DNA of 14,484 nt from Acidobacteriota bacterium (GTDB lineage: Bacteria > Acidobacteriota > Terriglobia > Terriglobales > Acidobacteriaceae), in the NCBI GenBank assembly GCA_021802085.1, contig JAKAAZ010000080.1, positions 1 to 14,484 on the forward strand, in the 5' to 3' direction. Below are positions 1 to 7,666 of this stretch, in pieces. The stretch's first letter is position 1. Each line of letters begins with the position of its first letter. Under the pieces are notes generated by a model that had not been told where the DNA came from, did not search any database, and saw only the letters and a program-made list of their open reading frames with translations. The translations under genes were made by a program, and so were the position numbers.

Positions 1-52
1 ATCCCTGCTGGAATCGCTGCACCCAGTCTCCGTCGTCGAGGTGGAGCATTAA
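1..52 (+). CDS. actD: C-terminal end of probable ACIII subunit ActD (DUF3341), partial
   Basis: Only the last 16 codons and a TAA stop are present, in the frame starting at base 2. The peptide reads SLLESLHPVSVVEVEH. A tail of the type 'LHPV.V.EVE' is what I expect at the end of the DUF3341 membrane subunit that precedes actE in alternative complex III operons. The stop lies 4 nt before the actE start, consistent with one transcript. The identification rests on gene order and a short tail, so it is moderate. The upstream part of the gene is outside the window. Confidence 0.6.
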   Translation, partial: SLLESLHPVSVVEVEH

Positions 53-56
53 ATTC

Positions 57-827
57 ATGTCGATGCACTCGTCAAATTCGCTGTTTCGCTGGACGCTCGC
101 TGCCGGGGCCGTTGCTTTCCTGACGCTCATGTCAGGCTGCCGCCAGGATATGCAGAATGAGCCCAAAATGATTCCCCAGCGCGAATCCAGGTTCTTCGCC
201 AGCGGCCGTTCTGTCCGTCCGCAGGTCCTCGGCACCGTCGCGCGCGGCCAGCTCGACGCCGACACATATTTCTACACCGGGTTAGTCGATCAAAAGGAAC
301 AAGAAGCGATGCCATTCCCGGTTACGATGACGGTGCTTCGGCGCGGCCAGGAACGCCTCGACATCTACTGCGCGCCGTGCCATTCCCGCGTTGGAAATGG
401 TCGTGGGATGATCGTGGAGCGCGGCTACAAGCCGGCAGGGAACTTTCAGGATCCTACCATCCGCAATAAACCGCTGAGCCATTATTTTCGCGTGATGACG
501 GAGGGATACGGCGCTATGCCGGATTATGCGTCGCAGTTGACTCCGCAGGACCGATGGGCGGTTGCGGCCTACATTCGGGCGCTGCAATTGAGTCAAAACG
601 CCACCATGGACGATGTTCCGGCGGGAACCAATATCCAGACGCTGGCCGAAATTTCGCAACAGATGGGATATTCGGCAAACTTTCCCAGCGAATGGACCGT
701 TCCGGAGTTGACCGACGTGCCTACTGCGAGTGAAATGAAGGCCGCCATCGATGCCAGAAAAAAGACCATTTCCACGACAACGCAAAACGCGCCCAGGAAC
801 AACTCCCCACGCAAGGGAGCAAAGTAG
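57..827 (+). CDS. actE: ACIII subunit ActE, monohaem cytochrome c lipoprotein
   Basis: Predicted 256-aa haem c subunit of alternative complex III, the quinol:electron-acceptor oxidoreductase that replaces cytochrome bc1. It would carry electrons from the iron-sulphur/haem subunits to the terminal oxidase on the outer face of the membrane. The N-terminus has a hydrophobic signal (about residues 12-27) ending in a lipobox-like LMSGC, so C28 is the probable lipidated residue. One haem-binding CAPCH motif is at C105, C108 and H109. The likely distal ligand is the Met in GAMP at residue 154. The cytochrome fold closes with a helix of the type TPQDRWAVAAYIRALQ. The charged, proline-rich C-terminal tail (about 230-256) looks disordered. 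The ATG at 57 has GGAG 11 nt upstream; the second ATG at 63 is too far from it. The gene lies between the actD end and actF with 4-nt and 3-nt gaps. Confidence 0.88.
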   Translation: MSMHSSNSLFRWTLAAGAVAFLTLMSGCRQDMQNEPKMIPQRESRFFASGRSVRPQVLGTVARGQLDADTYFYTGLVDQKEQEAMPFPVTMTVLRRGQERLDIYCAPCHSRVGNGRGMIVERGYKPAGNFQDPTIRNKPLSHYFRVMTEGYGAMPDYASQLTPQDRWAVAAYIRALQLSQNATMDDVPAGTNIQTLAEISQQMGYSANFPSEWTVPELTDVPTASEMKAAIDARKKTISTTTQNAPRNNSPRKGAK

Positions 828-830
828 ACG

Positions 831-2120
831 GTGACGGACACAAGCATGGAACACGGAACTCACGCACATCACTTGCCCGCGGACCTCGACGCTCCAGCCG
901 CGGTCCTTCGCTGGCGCTCTCGCGCGATCGTCGTTGCTGCCATTGCCGCGGTGCTGGCGGCGATCGACCTCCTCATCAGCCATAGCTTCGACTATGTACT
1001 GCGCGGCTGGCTGATGGGACTGGTGCTTTGCCTCAGCGTCTGCATCGGCGGCCTTGCGCTGTTGATGGTGCAATGGGTCTCCGGCGGCAAGTGGGGCTTG
1101 CTGATTCGCCGGCCGCTGGAAGCGATGAGCCGAACCCTGCCGCTGGTCTTTCTGATGTTTCTTCCCATTGCGATCTTTGCCAAGCGTCTCTACATCTGGG
1201 CCAGCGTCACCGATCCCCAGGCGGCATTGCATTCCGGCATCATCGACGCCATGCAGGCACACGCCATCGCCTACAAGCGGCCCTACCTGAACATCGAAGG
1301 CTTCTGGATTCGCGGCGTCGCCTATTTCGTCATTTTTGGAATTTTCGCGTATTTTCTCAATCGCTGGTCGCTGCAGCGCGATACCGACACCCAGCACGGG
1401 AACTGGTACTGGCAGAAGCGCTTTGAAAATCTCAGCGGTCCCGGCCTGGTCGTCTACTCGCTCGTGCTGACCGGCATGTGCGTGGACTGGGTCATGTCGC
1501 TCGACCCCACCTGGTTCTCCTCCATGTACGGTTTCATGTTCATCGTCTCGCAGGGCTACGCCGCCCTTGCCCTCGCGATTCTCATGGTGCTGGCGCTCTC
1601 GCAGTATGAGCCGGTCAACGCCATCTTTCGAGTGACTGAACAGCACGATCTGGGCAAGCTGCTCTTCGCTTTCGTCATGCTCAATATCTACATGGCCTTC
1701 TCGCAATACCTGATCATCTGGTCCGGCAATCTGCCCAACGAAATCCGCTGGTACATGGACCGCATTACAGGAGGGTGGGGACCCGTCGCAGGACTGGATT
1801 TCCTGTTCCACTGGGTGCTCCCGTTCTTCCTGCTGCTCTCGCGCGATCTCAAACGCAATAAGAGAAGGCTCGCCACCGTCTGCTGCATCATGCTGTTTGC
1901 GCGGTTCTGGGATACCTGGTGGTTGATTGCGCCGAATTTCCCCGATGAGCGCCGCAACCTGCATTTCAGCGCCGGCATGATGCAATACATCTTTGTGCCC
2001 GCCATGATGACTGCTCTCTGGCTGGCCTACTACTTCACGGTTCTGAGGTCACGCGGCCTGGTGCCCTTGCATGATCCGCATCTGCCTGAAATTCTGGAGC
2101 CTGAACATGCCCACGCATAA
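831..2120 (+). CDS. actF: ACIII subunit ActF, quinone-binding membrane subunit 2
   Basis: Predicted 429-aa polytopic inner-membrane protein, an NrfD/PsrC-like paralogue of ActC and part of the quinol-oxidising core of alternative complex III. I count about ten hydrophobic helices, near residues 30-50, 58-82, 101-121, 158-177, 205-225, 232-255, 275-297, 321-337, 347-368 and 381-404. Family-like segments include VMSLDPTWFSSMYGFMF (221-237) and GNLPNEIRWYMDRITGGW (299-316). The length fits the ~400-aa family. The start is a GTG 3 nt after the actE stop, with GGGAG about 12 nt upstream; an ATG at 846 would remove only five residues. The 3' end overlaps the next gene by 14 nt. ActC would be the main alternative identity, but the position after actE and the length favour ActF. 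Confidence 0.88.
   Translation: MTDTSMEHGTHAHHLPADLDAPAAVLRWRSRAIVVAAIAAVLAAIDLLISHSFDYVLRGWLMGLVLCLSVCIGGLALLMVQWVSGGKWGLLIRRPLEAMSRTLPLVFLMFLPIAIFAKRLYIWASVTDPQAALHSGIIDAMQAHAIAYKRPYLNIEGFWIRGVAYFVIFGIFAYFLNRWSLQRDTDTQHGNWYWQKRFENLSGPGLVVYSLVLTGMCVDWVMSLDPTWFSSMYGFMFIVSQGYAALALAILMVLALSQYEPVNAIFRVTEQHDLGKLLFAFVMLNIYMAFSQYLIIWSGNLPNEIRWYMDRITGGWGPVAGLDFLFHWVLPFFLLLSRDLKRNKRRLATVCCIMLFARFWDTWWLIAPNFPDERRNLHFSAGMMQYIFVPAMMTALWLAYYFTVLRSRGLVPLHDPHLPEILEPEHAHA
2096..2099 (+). promoter_or_regulatory. Ribosome binding site deciding the start at 2107
   Basis: GGAG lies inside the actF coding sequence, 7 nt before the ATG at 2107. It favours that start over an in-frame upstream codon at 2071, which would overlap actF by 50 nt. 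Translation of the downstream gene is therefore probably coupled to actF. Confidence 0.6.
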
Positions 2121-2832
2121 TTCAAATGATCCATTGGATCCGAAAAATCCAGCGAATCCGGAATCGTCCGATTGGGCGCACAATGTGTCGTCCGGCGATT
2201 TTATGGAGATGCATCAGGGGGCCGATCCTGAAAGCAAGAAGGTCGGGTATGAGCTGGCGGACGCCAATGTCAAGGAGATTGCAACCTTTCTGGTCGTCAT
2301 GGCGGCATCCATTGCGGTGGTATTTGTTTTGGCCTTCGGGATTGGCAAGTTGATCTACCACGAGCTGAACCAGGAGGATGGCAAGGCCAATAAGTGGAAC
2401 CAGATGGCCGGTGTCAAGCCGGGCAACATGGAATCGAATCCGCAGATTGAGCAGCAGCAGTTGCAGCAGCTCGTGCAACGGTTTCCCACTCCCCGGCTGC
2501 AGGCGGACGATGGCAATATAGATGTCGCCCAAATGCATGCCCGCGAGGACATGATGTTGAACTACTACTCCTGGGTGGATGAGAAAAAACAAATCGTCAG
2601 AATTCCGATTACCCGCGCCATGCAGCTCATCGCTCAGAAGGGGCTGCCGGTCGAAAGCCAACAGGGACCTCAGGAACAGGCAATGTTTGGAGACGCGCCG
2701 CACACAGTGACGGCGCCTCTCACAAATGGATTTGCGCGCACCGGGCCTGAGTTGCAAATGATCCAGGCGCGAGATCAGCGCTTGGGAATTGGCCCCTATG
2801 CGGTGAAGGCGGAGTTGAACTCCGGACATTAG
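2107..2832 (+). CDS. Uncharacterised single-pass membrane protein of ACIII-cox operon
   Basis: Function unknown; 241 aa. The N-terminal ~50 residues are hydrophilic and rich in N, P, D and S. One membrane helix follows at about 57-84, and the rest should be periplasmic. A Q-rich stretch (IEQQQLQQL, about 114-122) leads to a conserved-looking block at 127-181: PTPRLQ, then AREDMMLNYYSWVD, then VRIPITRAMQLIAQKGLP. I recall a similar 'P.PRLQ ... L..Y.WVD ... V.RIPI..AM.L.A..GLP' block in small anchored proteins beside SCO and caa3 genes in other phyla, but no characterised member. No haem-binding CxxCH or cysteine pair is present. It overlaps actF by 14 nt and ends 2 nt before the SCO gene, so I infer an accessory or assembly role for ACIII or the oxidase. 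Whether it is a stable subunit cannot be told from sequence. Confidence 0.8.
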   Translation: MPTHNSNDPLDPKNPANPESSDWAHNVSSGDFMEMHQGADPESKKVGYELADANVKEIATFLVVMAASIAVVFVLAFGIGKLIYHELNQEDGKANKWNQMAGVKPGNMESNPQIEQQQLQQLVQRFPTPRLQADDGNIDVAQMHAREDMMLNYYSWVDEKKQIVRIPITRAMQLIAQKGLPVESQQGPQEQAMFGDAPHTVTAPLTNGFARTGPELQMIQARDQRLGIGPYAVKAELNSGH

Positions 2833-2834
2833 CG

Positions 2835-3758
2835 ATGACAGTAGCGTCCACAATTCAGTTTCAGTTTGCGCGTCGCGGAACGCGGATGGCAGTCCTGTTC
2901 GCTTCGTTTGTGCTTGGATTCCTGCCGGCGATGGCCCTTGCCCAAGTCGCCCCGATCGGCGAAAAATCCATGGGAGAACCGGCCCAGACGAAGTTGCCGG
3001 ATATCTTGCAAAAGGCCACCATCCACCAGCATCTCGATCAGTCCCTTCCGCTGAACGCGGAGTTTCGCGATGAGACAGGCCGCACCGTCCGTCTGGGCGA
3101 CTACTTCGGCAAGCGTCCCGCCATTCTTGCGCTGGTCTACTACAACTGCCCGATGTTGTGTTCCGAGGAATTGAACGGACTGGTCGGCGCGCTGGAGATG
3201 TTGAAGTTCACGCCGGGAAAAGATTTCGATGTGATCGTGGCCAGCTTCGATCCCAGGGAAGGCCCGGCTCTGGCCGCCTCGCAAAAAGCGATGTACCTGA
3301 AGCGGTATGGCCGTCTGGACACCGCCAAAGGCTGGCATTTCCTGACCGGTCCGCAGTCCTCGATCTACGCTCTGACGAACGCTGTCGGCTTTGGATATGT
3401 CACCCTTCCGGGACCGGATGGAAAGAACCAATTTGCTCACCCCAGTTCCATTGAGGTGATCACCACCGAAGGCAAGATCTCGCAGTACTACCTGGGCGTC
3501 GAGTATTCCGCTCGCGATATGCGCGCCGGCCTGGTCGACGCGTCGCACGGCCAGATCGGTTCTCCGGTGGATCTGATCTACACCTATTGCTATCGTTACG
3601 ATCCTCACATGGCAAAGAACAGCATGGTCGTGGTACGCATCGTGCAACTGGGGTGTCTGCTGACGGTGCTGGCCTTAGGTGCATTTATTTTGATTTCGCT
3701 CCGGCAGGAAGCCTTGCATGGCTGGAATGTCGAAGCTGTGAAAAAGGCGGACGGGTAA
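2835..3758 (+). CDS. senC: SCO1/SenC-family copper chaperone for the CuA site
   Basis: Predicted 307-aa thioredoxin-fold copper-binding protein that helps load or reduce the CuA centre of oxidase subunit II. A hydrophobic signal or anchor occupies about residues 18-37, ending near ALAQ. The copper motif CPMLC places thiols at C105 and C109, and the third expected ligand is H202 in FAHPSSIEV. The core strands VVYYNCPMLC and DVIVASFDPRE match the family. A second hydrophobic helix at about 266-289 anchors the C-terminus, making it longer than many SCO proteins, as is common in oxidase operons of this type. The ATG is 2 nt after the previous stop; no strong Shine-Dalgarno is seen, so translational coupling is likely. 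It sits directly before coxB, its presumed client. Confidence 0.9.
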   Translation: MTVASTIQFQFARRGTRMAVLFASFVLGFLPAMALAQVAPIGEKSMGEPAQTKLPDILQKATIHQHLDQSLPLNAEFRDETGRTVRLGDYFGKRPAILALVYYNCPMLCSEELNGLVGALEMLKFTPGKDFDVIVASFDPREGPALAASQKAMYLKRYGRLDTAKGWHFLTGPQSSIYALTNAVGFGYVTLPGPDGKNQFAHPSSIEVITTEGKISQYYLGVEYSARDMRAGLVDASHGQIGSPVDLIYTYCYRYDPHMAKNSMVVVRIVQLGCLLTVLALGAFILISLRQEALHGWNVEAVKKADG

Positions 3759-3764
3759 ACATAC

Positions 3765-4838
3765 ATGTCGCACATCAGTCCCGTACTTTGGGAATTTTTA
3801 GTTCATTGGCTTAAGAACTTTGCGATCTTTCCGCCGGAGGCGTCCACCATTGCTCCGTATGCGGATGCCTTGTATTTCGCGCTTGTCGGAATGACGGTCA
3901 CGGGCCTGATCCTGGTCATGACCATGGTCTTGGTGTTTGCCATTCGGTATCGCCAGGAGCGCCATCCGGAGGCGGTTCAAATCGAGGGTTCGACCCTGCT
4001 GGAAGCCACCTGGACCCTGATTCCCCTGGGAATTTTTCTGGTGTTCTTCGTCTGGGGCGCCCTCCTCTATTTCCGCGTGTTCAATGCCCCGCCAAATTCC
4101 ATGAACGTCTACGTGGTGGGCAAGCAGTGGATGTGGAAAGTCGAGCATCAAGGCGGCCAGCACGAAATCAACGCCCTGCACATTCCGGAAGGCGTCCCGA
4201 TTCAGGTCACATTGATTTCGCAGGACGTGTTCCATAGCTTCTCGATCCCCGCGTTTCGCGTCAAGCGCGAGGCCATTCCAGGCCGCTACACCACCGTCTA
4301 TTTCCAGGCGACGACGCCGGGCAAATACCATCTCTTCTGCACGCAATATTGCGGCACCAACCATTCCGGCATGATTGGCTGGGTCTACGTAATGACACCC
4401 GCCGACTACAGGGCATGGGCCGCCGAAAACACCAGTGGCGCTTCTCTGGCACAGAACGGCGAGCGCCTTTTCGCCAGCATGGGCTGCAATGCCTGTCACA
4501 GTGGCAATGCCTCAGCACGCGGTCCCAATCTGGCCAATGTCTACAACACCCGCATTCGTTTGACGGATGGCTCGACCGTGGTTGCGAATGAGGCCTATAT
4601 TCGCGAAACCATTCTCAATCCATCCACCCAGGTTCCAGCCGGATACGCTCCGATCATGCCCACCTACCAGGGGCAGATCAGTGAGGATGGACTGATCGAT
4701 CTGGTGGAATACATTAAGACTCTGGATTCCAACTACAGAATCCAGCAGACGCTGAATAAGTCGGAATTGTCGAGTGCGCAAGCATCAACGGTCGGGGTAG
4801 GGAAGACGCCCCTGCCACAAGGAGTAGCCAAGCCATGA
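3765..4838 (+). CDS. coxB: caa3-type cytochrome c oxidase subunit II with fused cytochrome c
   Basis: Predicted 357-aa oxidase subunit that accepts electrons at its own haem c and passes them through CuA to subunit I. Two membrane helices lie at about 36-61 and 82-104. The cupredoxin domain follows, with CuA ligands H157, C192, C196, H200 and M203. The usual Glu between the two cysteines is a Gln (Q194), a variant also known in Thermus ba3 oxidase. A C-terminal cytochrome c domain has GCNACH (C241, C244, H245) and a probable distal Met at 298 (IMPTY), which makes this caa3-type. The last ~30 residues are low-complexity. No lipobox is apparent. The stop overlaps the coxA start (ATGA). Quinol-oxidase subunit II is excluded by the CuA and haem c motifs. 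Confidence 0.95.
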   Translation: MSHISPVLWEFLVHWLKNFAIFPPEASTIAPYADALYFALVGMTVTGLILVMTMVLVFAIRYRQERHPEAVQIEGSTLLEATWTLIPLGIFLVFFVWGALLYFRVFNAPPNSMNVYVVGKQWMWKVEHQGGQHEINALHIPEGVPIQVTLISQDVFHSFSIPAFRVKREAIPGRYTTVYFQATTPGKYHLFCTQYCGTNHSGMIGWVYVMTPADYRAWAAENTSGASLAQNGERLFASMGCNACHSGNASARGPNLANVYNTRIRLTDGSTVVANEAYIRETILNPSTQVPAGYAPIMPTYQGQISEDGLIDLVEYIKTLDSNYRIQQTLNKSELSSAQASTVGVGKTPLPQGVAKP

Positions 4839-6496
4839 GCACCATCGTATCGCTACCGGACCAGGCAACTGCGAAGCTGCCGGCAAAAAGCTACCTCAAT
4901 CAGGAATACGGGCTGATGAGTTGGCTGCTGACCGGCGACCATAAGCGGATCGCGATTCTTTATATGATTTCGATCAGCTTCTTTTTCGTCATCGGCGGAG
5001 TGCTCGCGGGGTTGATCCGGCTGGAACTGCTGACGCCGCCTTCCGATCTGATGGCGACGGACACCTACAACAAAGTTTTCAGCATGCACGGCATCATCAT
5101 GGTCTTTCTTTTTCTGGTGCCCTCAGTGCCTGCCACCATTGGGAATTTTCTGATTCCGCTGATGGTCGGCGCCAGAGACCTGGCGTTTCCCAAGATCAAC
5201 TTGCTCAGCTGGTATTTATATGTCGGCGGCGGGATTTTTGTCCTCTCGGCCATGGTGCTCGGTGGCGTGGATACAGGATGGACCTTCACCACGCCGCTCT
5301 CCACCCATTACCTGAACACCCATGTAGTCACGGCTGCGATGGGGATCTTCCTTGCCGGATTTTCCTCCATCTTTACCGGCCTCAACTTCATCGTCACCGT
5401 GCATCGTATGCGTTGCCCGGGGATGACCTGGTTCCGTCTGCCGCTGTTCGTATGGGGCCATTACGCAACCTCCATCATCATGATCCTCGGCACCCCGGTG
5501 CTCGCCATCACCCTGGTGCTGGTTGCCCTGGAACGCACCATGAGCATCGGAGTATTTGACCCGACAAAAGGCGGCGATCCGCTCCTGTTCCAACATTTGT
5601 TCTGGTTCTATTCGCATCCCGCCGTCTACATCATGATCCTTCCGGGCATGGCCGTCATCTCGGAGGTGATCAGCACCTTCTCTCGCAAACGAGTGTTCGG
5701 CTATACCGCCGTAGCGTTTTCCTCCGTCGCCATTGCGGTGTTTGGGTTCCTTGTATGGGAACACCACATGTTCATCATGGGCGTCAGCCAATACTCCGCC
5801 CTGGTCTTCTCTTTGATGACCATGCTGGTCGCGGTTCCCTCGGCGATCAAGATCTTCAACTGGTCGATGACGCTCTATAAAGGTTCCATCACATTTGAAA
5901 CCCCGATGCTCTACGCGTTCGGTTTCATCGGTCTGTTCACCATCGGCGGGTTGACGGGCATTTTCCTCGCCACCCTTGGCATGGACATTCACCTCACCGA
6001 GACCTACTTCATCGTAGCCCATTTCCACTTTGTCATGGTCGGCGGAATGCTCATGGCCTACCTGGCTGGAGTTCATTTCTGGTGGCCGAAGATGACCGGA
6101 CGCATGTATCCCGAAGCGATCTCCAAGACCGCCGCCGTCATCACCTTTATCGGTTTCATCGTCACCTTCTTTCCCCAGTTTCTCCTCGGCTACCTGGGTA
6201 TGCCCCGTCGCTACGCGGCCTATCCGGCGGACTTCCAGGTGCTCAACGTATTCTCCACCGCTGGCGCATCCATCCTGGGCATCGGCTACATGCTGCCCAT
6301 GCTGTATCTGCCCTGGTCGTTGATCTACGGACAAATTGCCGGCAACAATCCGTGGCAGGCAACGGGCCTGGAGTGGCAGATTCAGTCGCCGCCTTTGACC
6401 GAAAACTTCGTCGAGATTCCCATCATGGATCATGAAGCATACGACTACGAATGGCTGGCAAACAAGACTCAGCACGAGGTACAGACCGTTGGATAG
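4835..6496 (+). CDS. coxA: Cytochrome c oxidase subunit I, A2-type haem-copper oxidase
   Basis: Predicted 553-aa catalytic subunit with about 12 helices that reduces oxygen and pumps protons. Visible ligands are H85 and H398 for haem a, H396 for haem a3 (the HFHF segment), and H261, H310 and H311 for CuB; Y265 should cross-link to H261. The segment WFYSHPAVY lacks the helix VI glutamate of A1 enzymes and instead has Y259-S260, the signature of A2-type oxidases such as Rhodothermus caa3. The D-channel entry Asp (D115 in GARDLAFP) and K-channel Lys (K339 in AIKIFNW) appear conserved. AAGGAG lies 10 nt before the ATG. The start overlaps the coxB stop by 4 nt, and the 3' end overlaps the preferred coxC start by 8 nt. 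Confidence 0.96.
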   Translation: MSTIVSLPDQATAKLPAKSYLNQEYGLMSWLLTGDHKRIAILYMISISFFFVIGGVLAGLIRLELLTPPSDLMATDTYNKVFSMHGIIMVFLFLVPSVPATIGNFLIPLMVGARDLAFPKINLLSWYLYVGGGIFVLSAMVLGGVDTGWTFTTPLSTHYLNTHVVTAAMGIFLAGFSSIFTGLNFIVTVHRMRCPGMTWFRLPLFVWGHYATSIIMILGTPVLAITLVLVALERTMSIGVFDPTKGGDPLLFQHLFWFYSHPAVYIMILPGMAVISEVISTFSRKRVFGYTAVAFSSVAIAVFGFLVWEHHMFIMGVSQYSALVFSLMTMLVAVPSAIKIFNWSMTLYKGSITFETPMLYAFGFIGLFTIGGLTGIFLATLGMDIHLTETYFIVAHFHFVMVGGMLMAYLAGVHFWWPKMTGRMYPEAISKTAAVITFIGFIVTFFPQFLLGYLGMPRRYAAYPADFQVLNVFSTAGASILGIGYMLPMLYLPWSLIYGQIAGNNPWQATGLEWQIQSPPLTENFVEIPIMDHEAYDYEWLANKTQHEVQTVG

Positions 6497-7238
6497 CCAA
6501 TCGATTGCGACCACGCCGGAGGAACTGGACCGTTCCGTACTGCCGCATGCGCACGAACATCCTGCCTTTCTGCGGCACCACTTTGAGGATGTCGGCCAGC
6601 AGCGCGAGGCCGCCAGTTTCGGCATGTGGGTCTTCCTGCTCACTGAAGTTATGTTTTTTGGCGGACTGTTTTGCGCCTATCTCATCTTCCGCAACTGGTA
6701 TCATCCCGCCTTCGTCGCCGGCAGCAACACGTTGGACATCGCCCTAGGCACCACCAACACCGCCGTCCTCATCTGCTCCAGCTTTACGATGGCCATGGCT
6801 GTGTATAGCGCTGAAATACGGCGTCGTGGTCAGCTGATTTTGTTCCTGGTGTTGACGATTCTCCTGGGCAGCGTATTTCTTGGGATCAAAGCTGTGGAAT
6901 ATCACCAGAAATACGTCGAACATCACATTCCCGGACCAAGTTTTTCCATTCAGGATTTTGTTCATCCGACGAACCCGAAGGCCATCCCGCTGGCACCCGA
7001 TATGGCGGAAAAAACGCAGTTATATTTTTTCCTGTATTTTGCGATGACCGGAATGCACGCACTGCACATGATCATTGGAATTGCGCTCCTCTTTATCATG
7101 GTTGCGCGCGCCTCGAAAGGCGCCTATACCGAAGGCCATGTCATACCCGTGGAAAATTTTGGTCTGTATTGGCACTTTGTCGACATCGTCTGGATATTTC
7201 TGTTTCCGCTGCTCTACCTCATCAGCCGCTATCGCTAG
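6489..7238 (+). CDS. coxC: Cytochrome c oxidase subunit III
   Basis: Predicted 249-aa integral-membrane subunit that stabilises subunit I and its proton uptake. About five helices are visible near 45-67, 84-107, 113-134, 177-203 and 224-245. Family marks are GMWVFLLTEVMFFGG near the N-terminus and VENFGLYWHFVDIVWIFLFP near the C-terminus. I prefer a TTG start at 6489, overlapping the coxA stop and preceded by GAGG with a 10-nt gap. The in-frame ATG at 6432 would force a 65-nt overlap with coxA, adds residues that do not look like subunit III, and has no ribosome binding site. The start is therefore less certain than the gene. Confidence 0.93.
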   Translation: MDSQSIATTPEELDRSVLPHAHEHPAFLRHHFEDVGQQREAASFGMWVFLLTEVMFFGGLFCAYLIFRNWYHPAFVAGSNTLDIALGTTNTAVLICSSFTMAMAVYSAEIRRRGQLILFLVLTILLGSVFLGIKAVEYHQKYVEHHIPGPSFSIQDFVHPTNPKAIPLAPDMAEKTQLYFFLYFAMTGMHALHMIIGIALLFIMVARASKGAYTEGHVIPVENFGLYWHFVDIVWIFLFPLLYLISRYR

Positions 7239-7292
7239 CGGCCGGCGTTGTGCGCAGCAGCATTTGAACTGGCCCGCAACCGCGGGAAGTAT

Positions 7293-7296
7293 GGAG
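7293..7296 (+). promoter_or_regulatory. Ribosome binding site deciding the coxD start
   Basis: GGAG sits 8 nt before the ATG at 7305. It supports that codon over an upstream in-frame TTG at 7248, which would add 19 residues unlike the family and has no comparable site. Confidence 0.6.
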
Positions 7297-7304
7297 CACC
7301 GAGT

Positions 7305-7628
7305 ATGACCGAGAAGACCCAAGAGACGCATCAGGATGCGGAAGTCCATGTGGTGAAACCGCCCATATATCTGGCGATATTTCTCACCTTGCTGGCGCTC
7401 ACCGCTCTCACCACCGGCATATCGTTCATCGATCTCGGCGTGTTCAACGCCGTCATCGCGTTGGCGATCGCCTGCTTCAAGGCCTCGCTGGTCGTTCTCT
7501 TTTTCATGCATCTCCATTACAGTTCGCGGCTTCTCAAGCTGACGGTGGCTGCGGGCATATTCACCTTCCTTCTGCTCATCAGCCTGACCATGACGGACTA
7601 CATCAGTCGTGCCTGGGGCATGTTTTAG
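7305..7628 (+). CDS. coxD: caa3-type oxidase subunit IV (prokaryotic COX4 family)
   Basis: Predicted 107-aa small subunit of the caa3 oxidase. A hydrophilic N-terminus of about 18 residues is followed by three membrane helices at about 20-40, 46-68 and 77-96. The segment FKASLVVLFFMHLHYSSRL in helix two is typical of this family, with a conserved Lys (K59) inside the membrane and an HLHY turn. It lies 66 nt after coxC, the largest gap between cox genes here, and carries its own Shine-Dalgarno. Its role in the complex is structural or in assembly; no catalytic residues are expected. Confidence 0.9.
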   Translation: MTEKTQETHQDAEVHVVKPPIYLAIFLTLLALTALTTGISFIDLGVFNAVIALAIACFKASLVVLFFMHLHYSSRLLKLTVAAGIFTFLLLISLTMTDYISRAWGMF

Positions 7629-7666
7629 TCAGGGCTCCCGTGCGCGCCGAACTTTGAATCGGCCCA

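Noticed and set aside
282..1985. Long minus-strand open frame of 567 codons opposite actE/actF
   Set aside because: It is antisense to two confidently identified genes. Its predicted protein is a low-complexity mix rich in H, D, E, Q and R without domains, as expected from the complement of membrane-protein codons in GC-rich DNA.
2122..4499. Further minus-strand frames opposite the 241-aa gene, senC and coxB
   Set aside because: All are complementary to genes with clear functional motifs on the plus strand and show no ribosome binding sites or domains.
5216..6643. Long minus-strand open frame of 475 codons opposite coxA/coxC
   Set aside because: It is antisense to coxA, with the same polar, repetitive composition and no recognisable motif.
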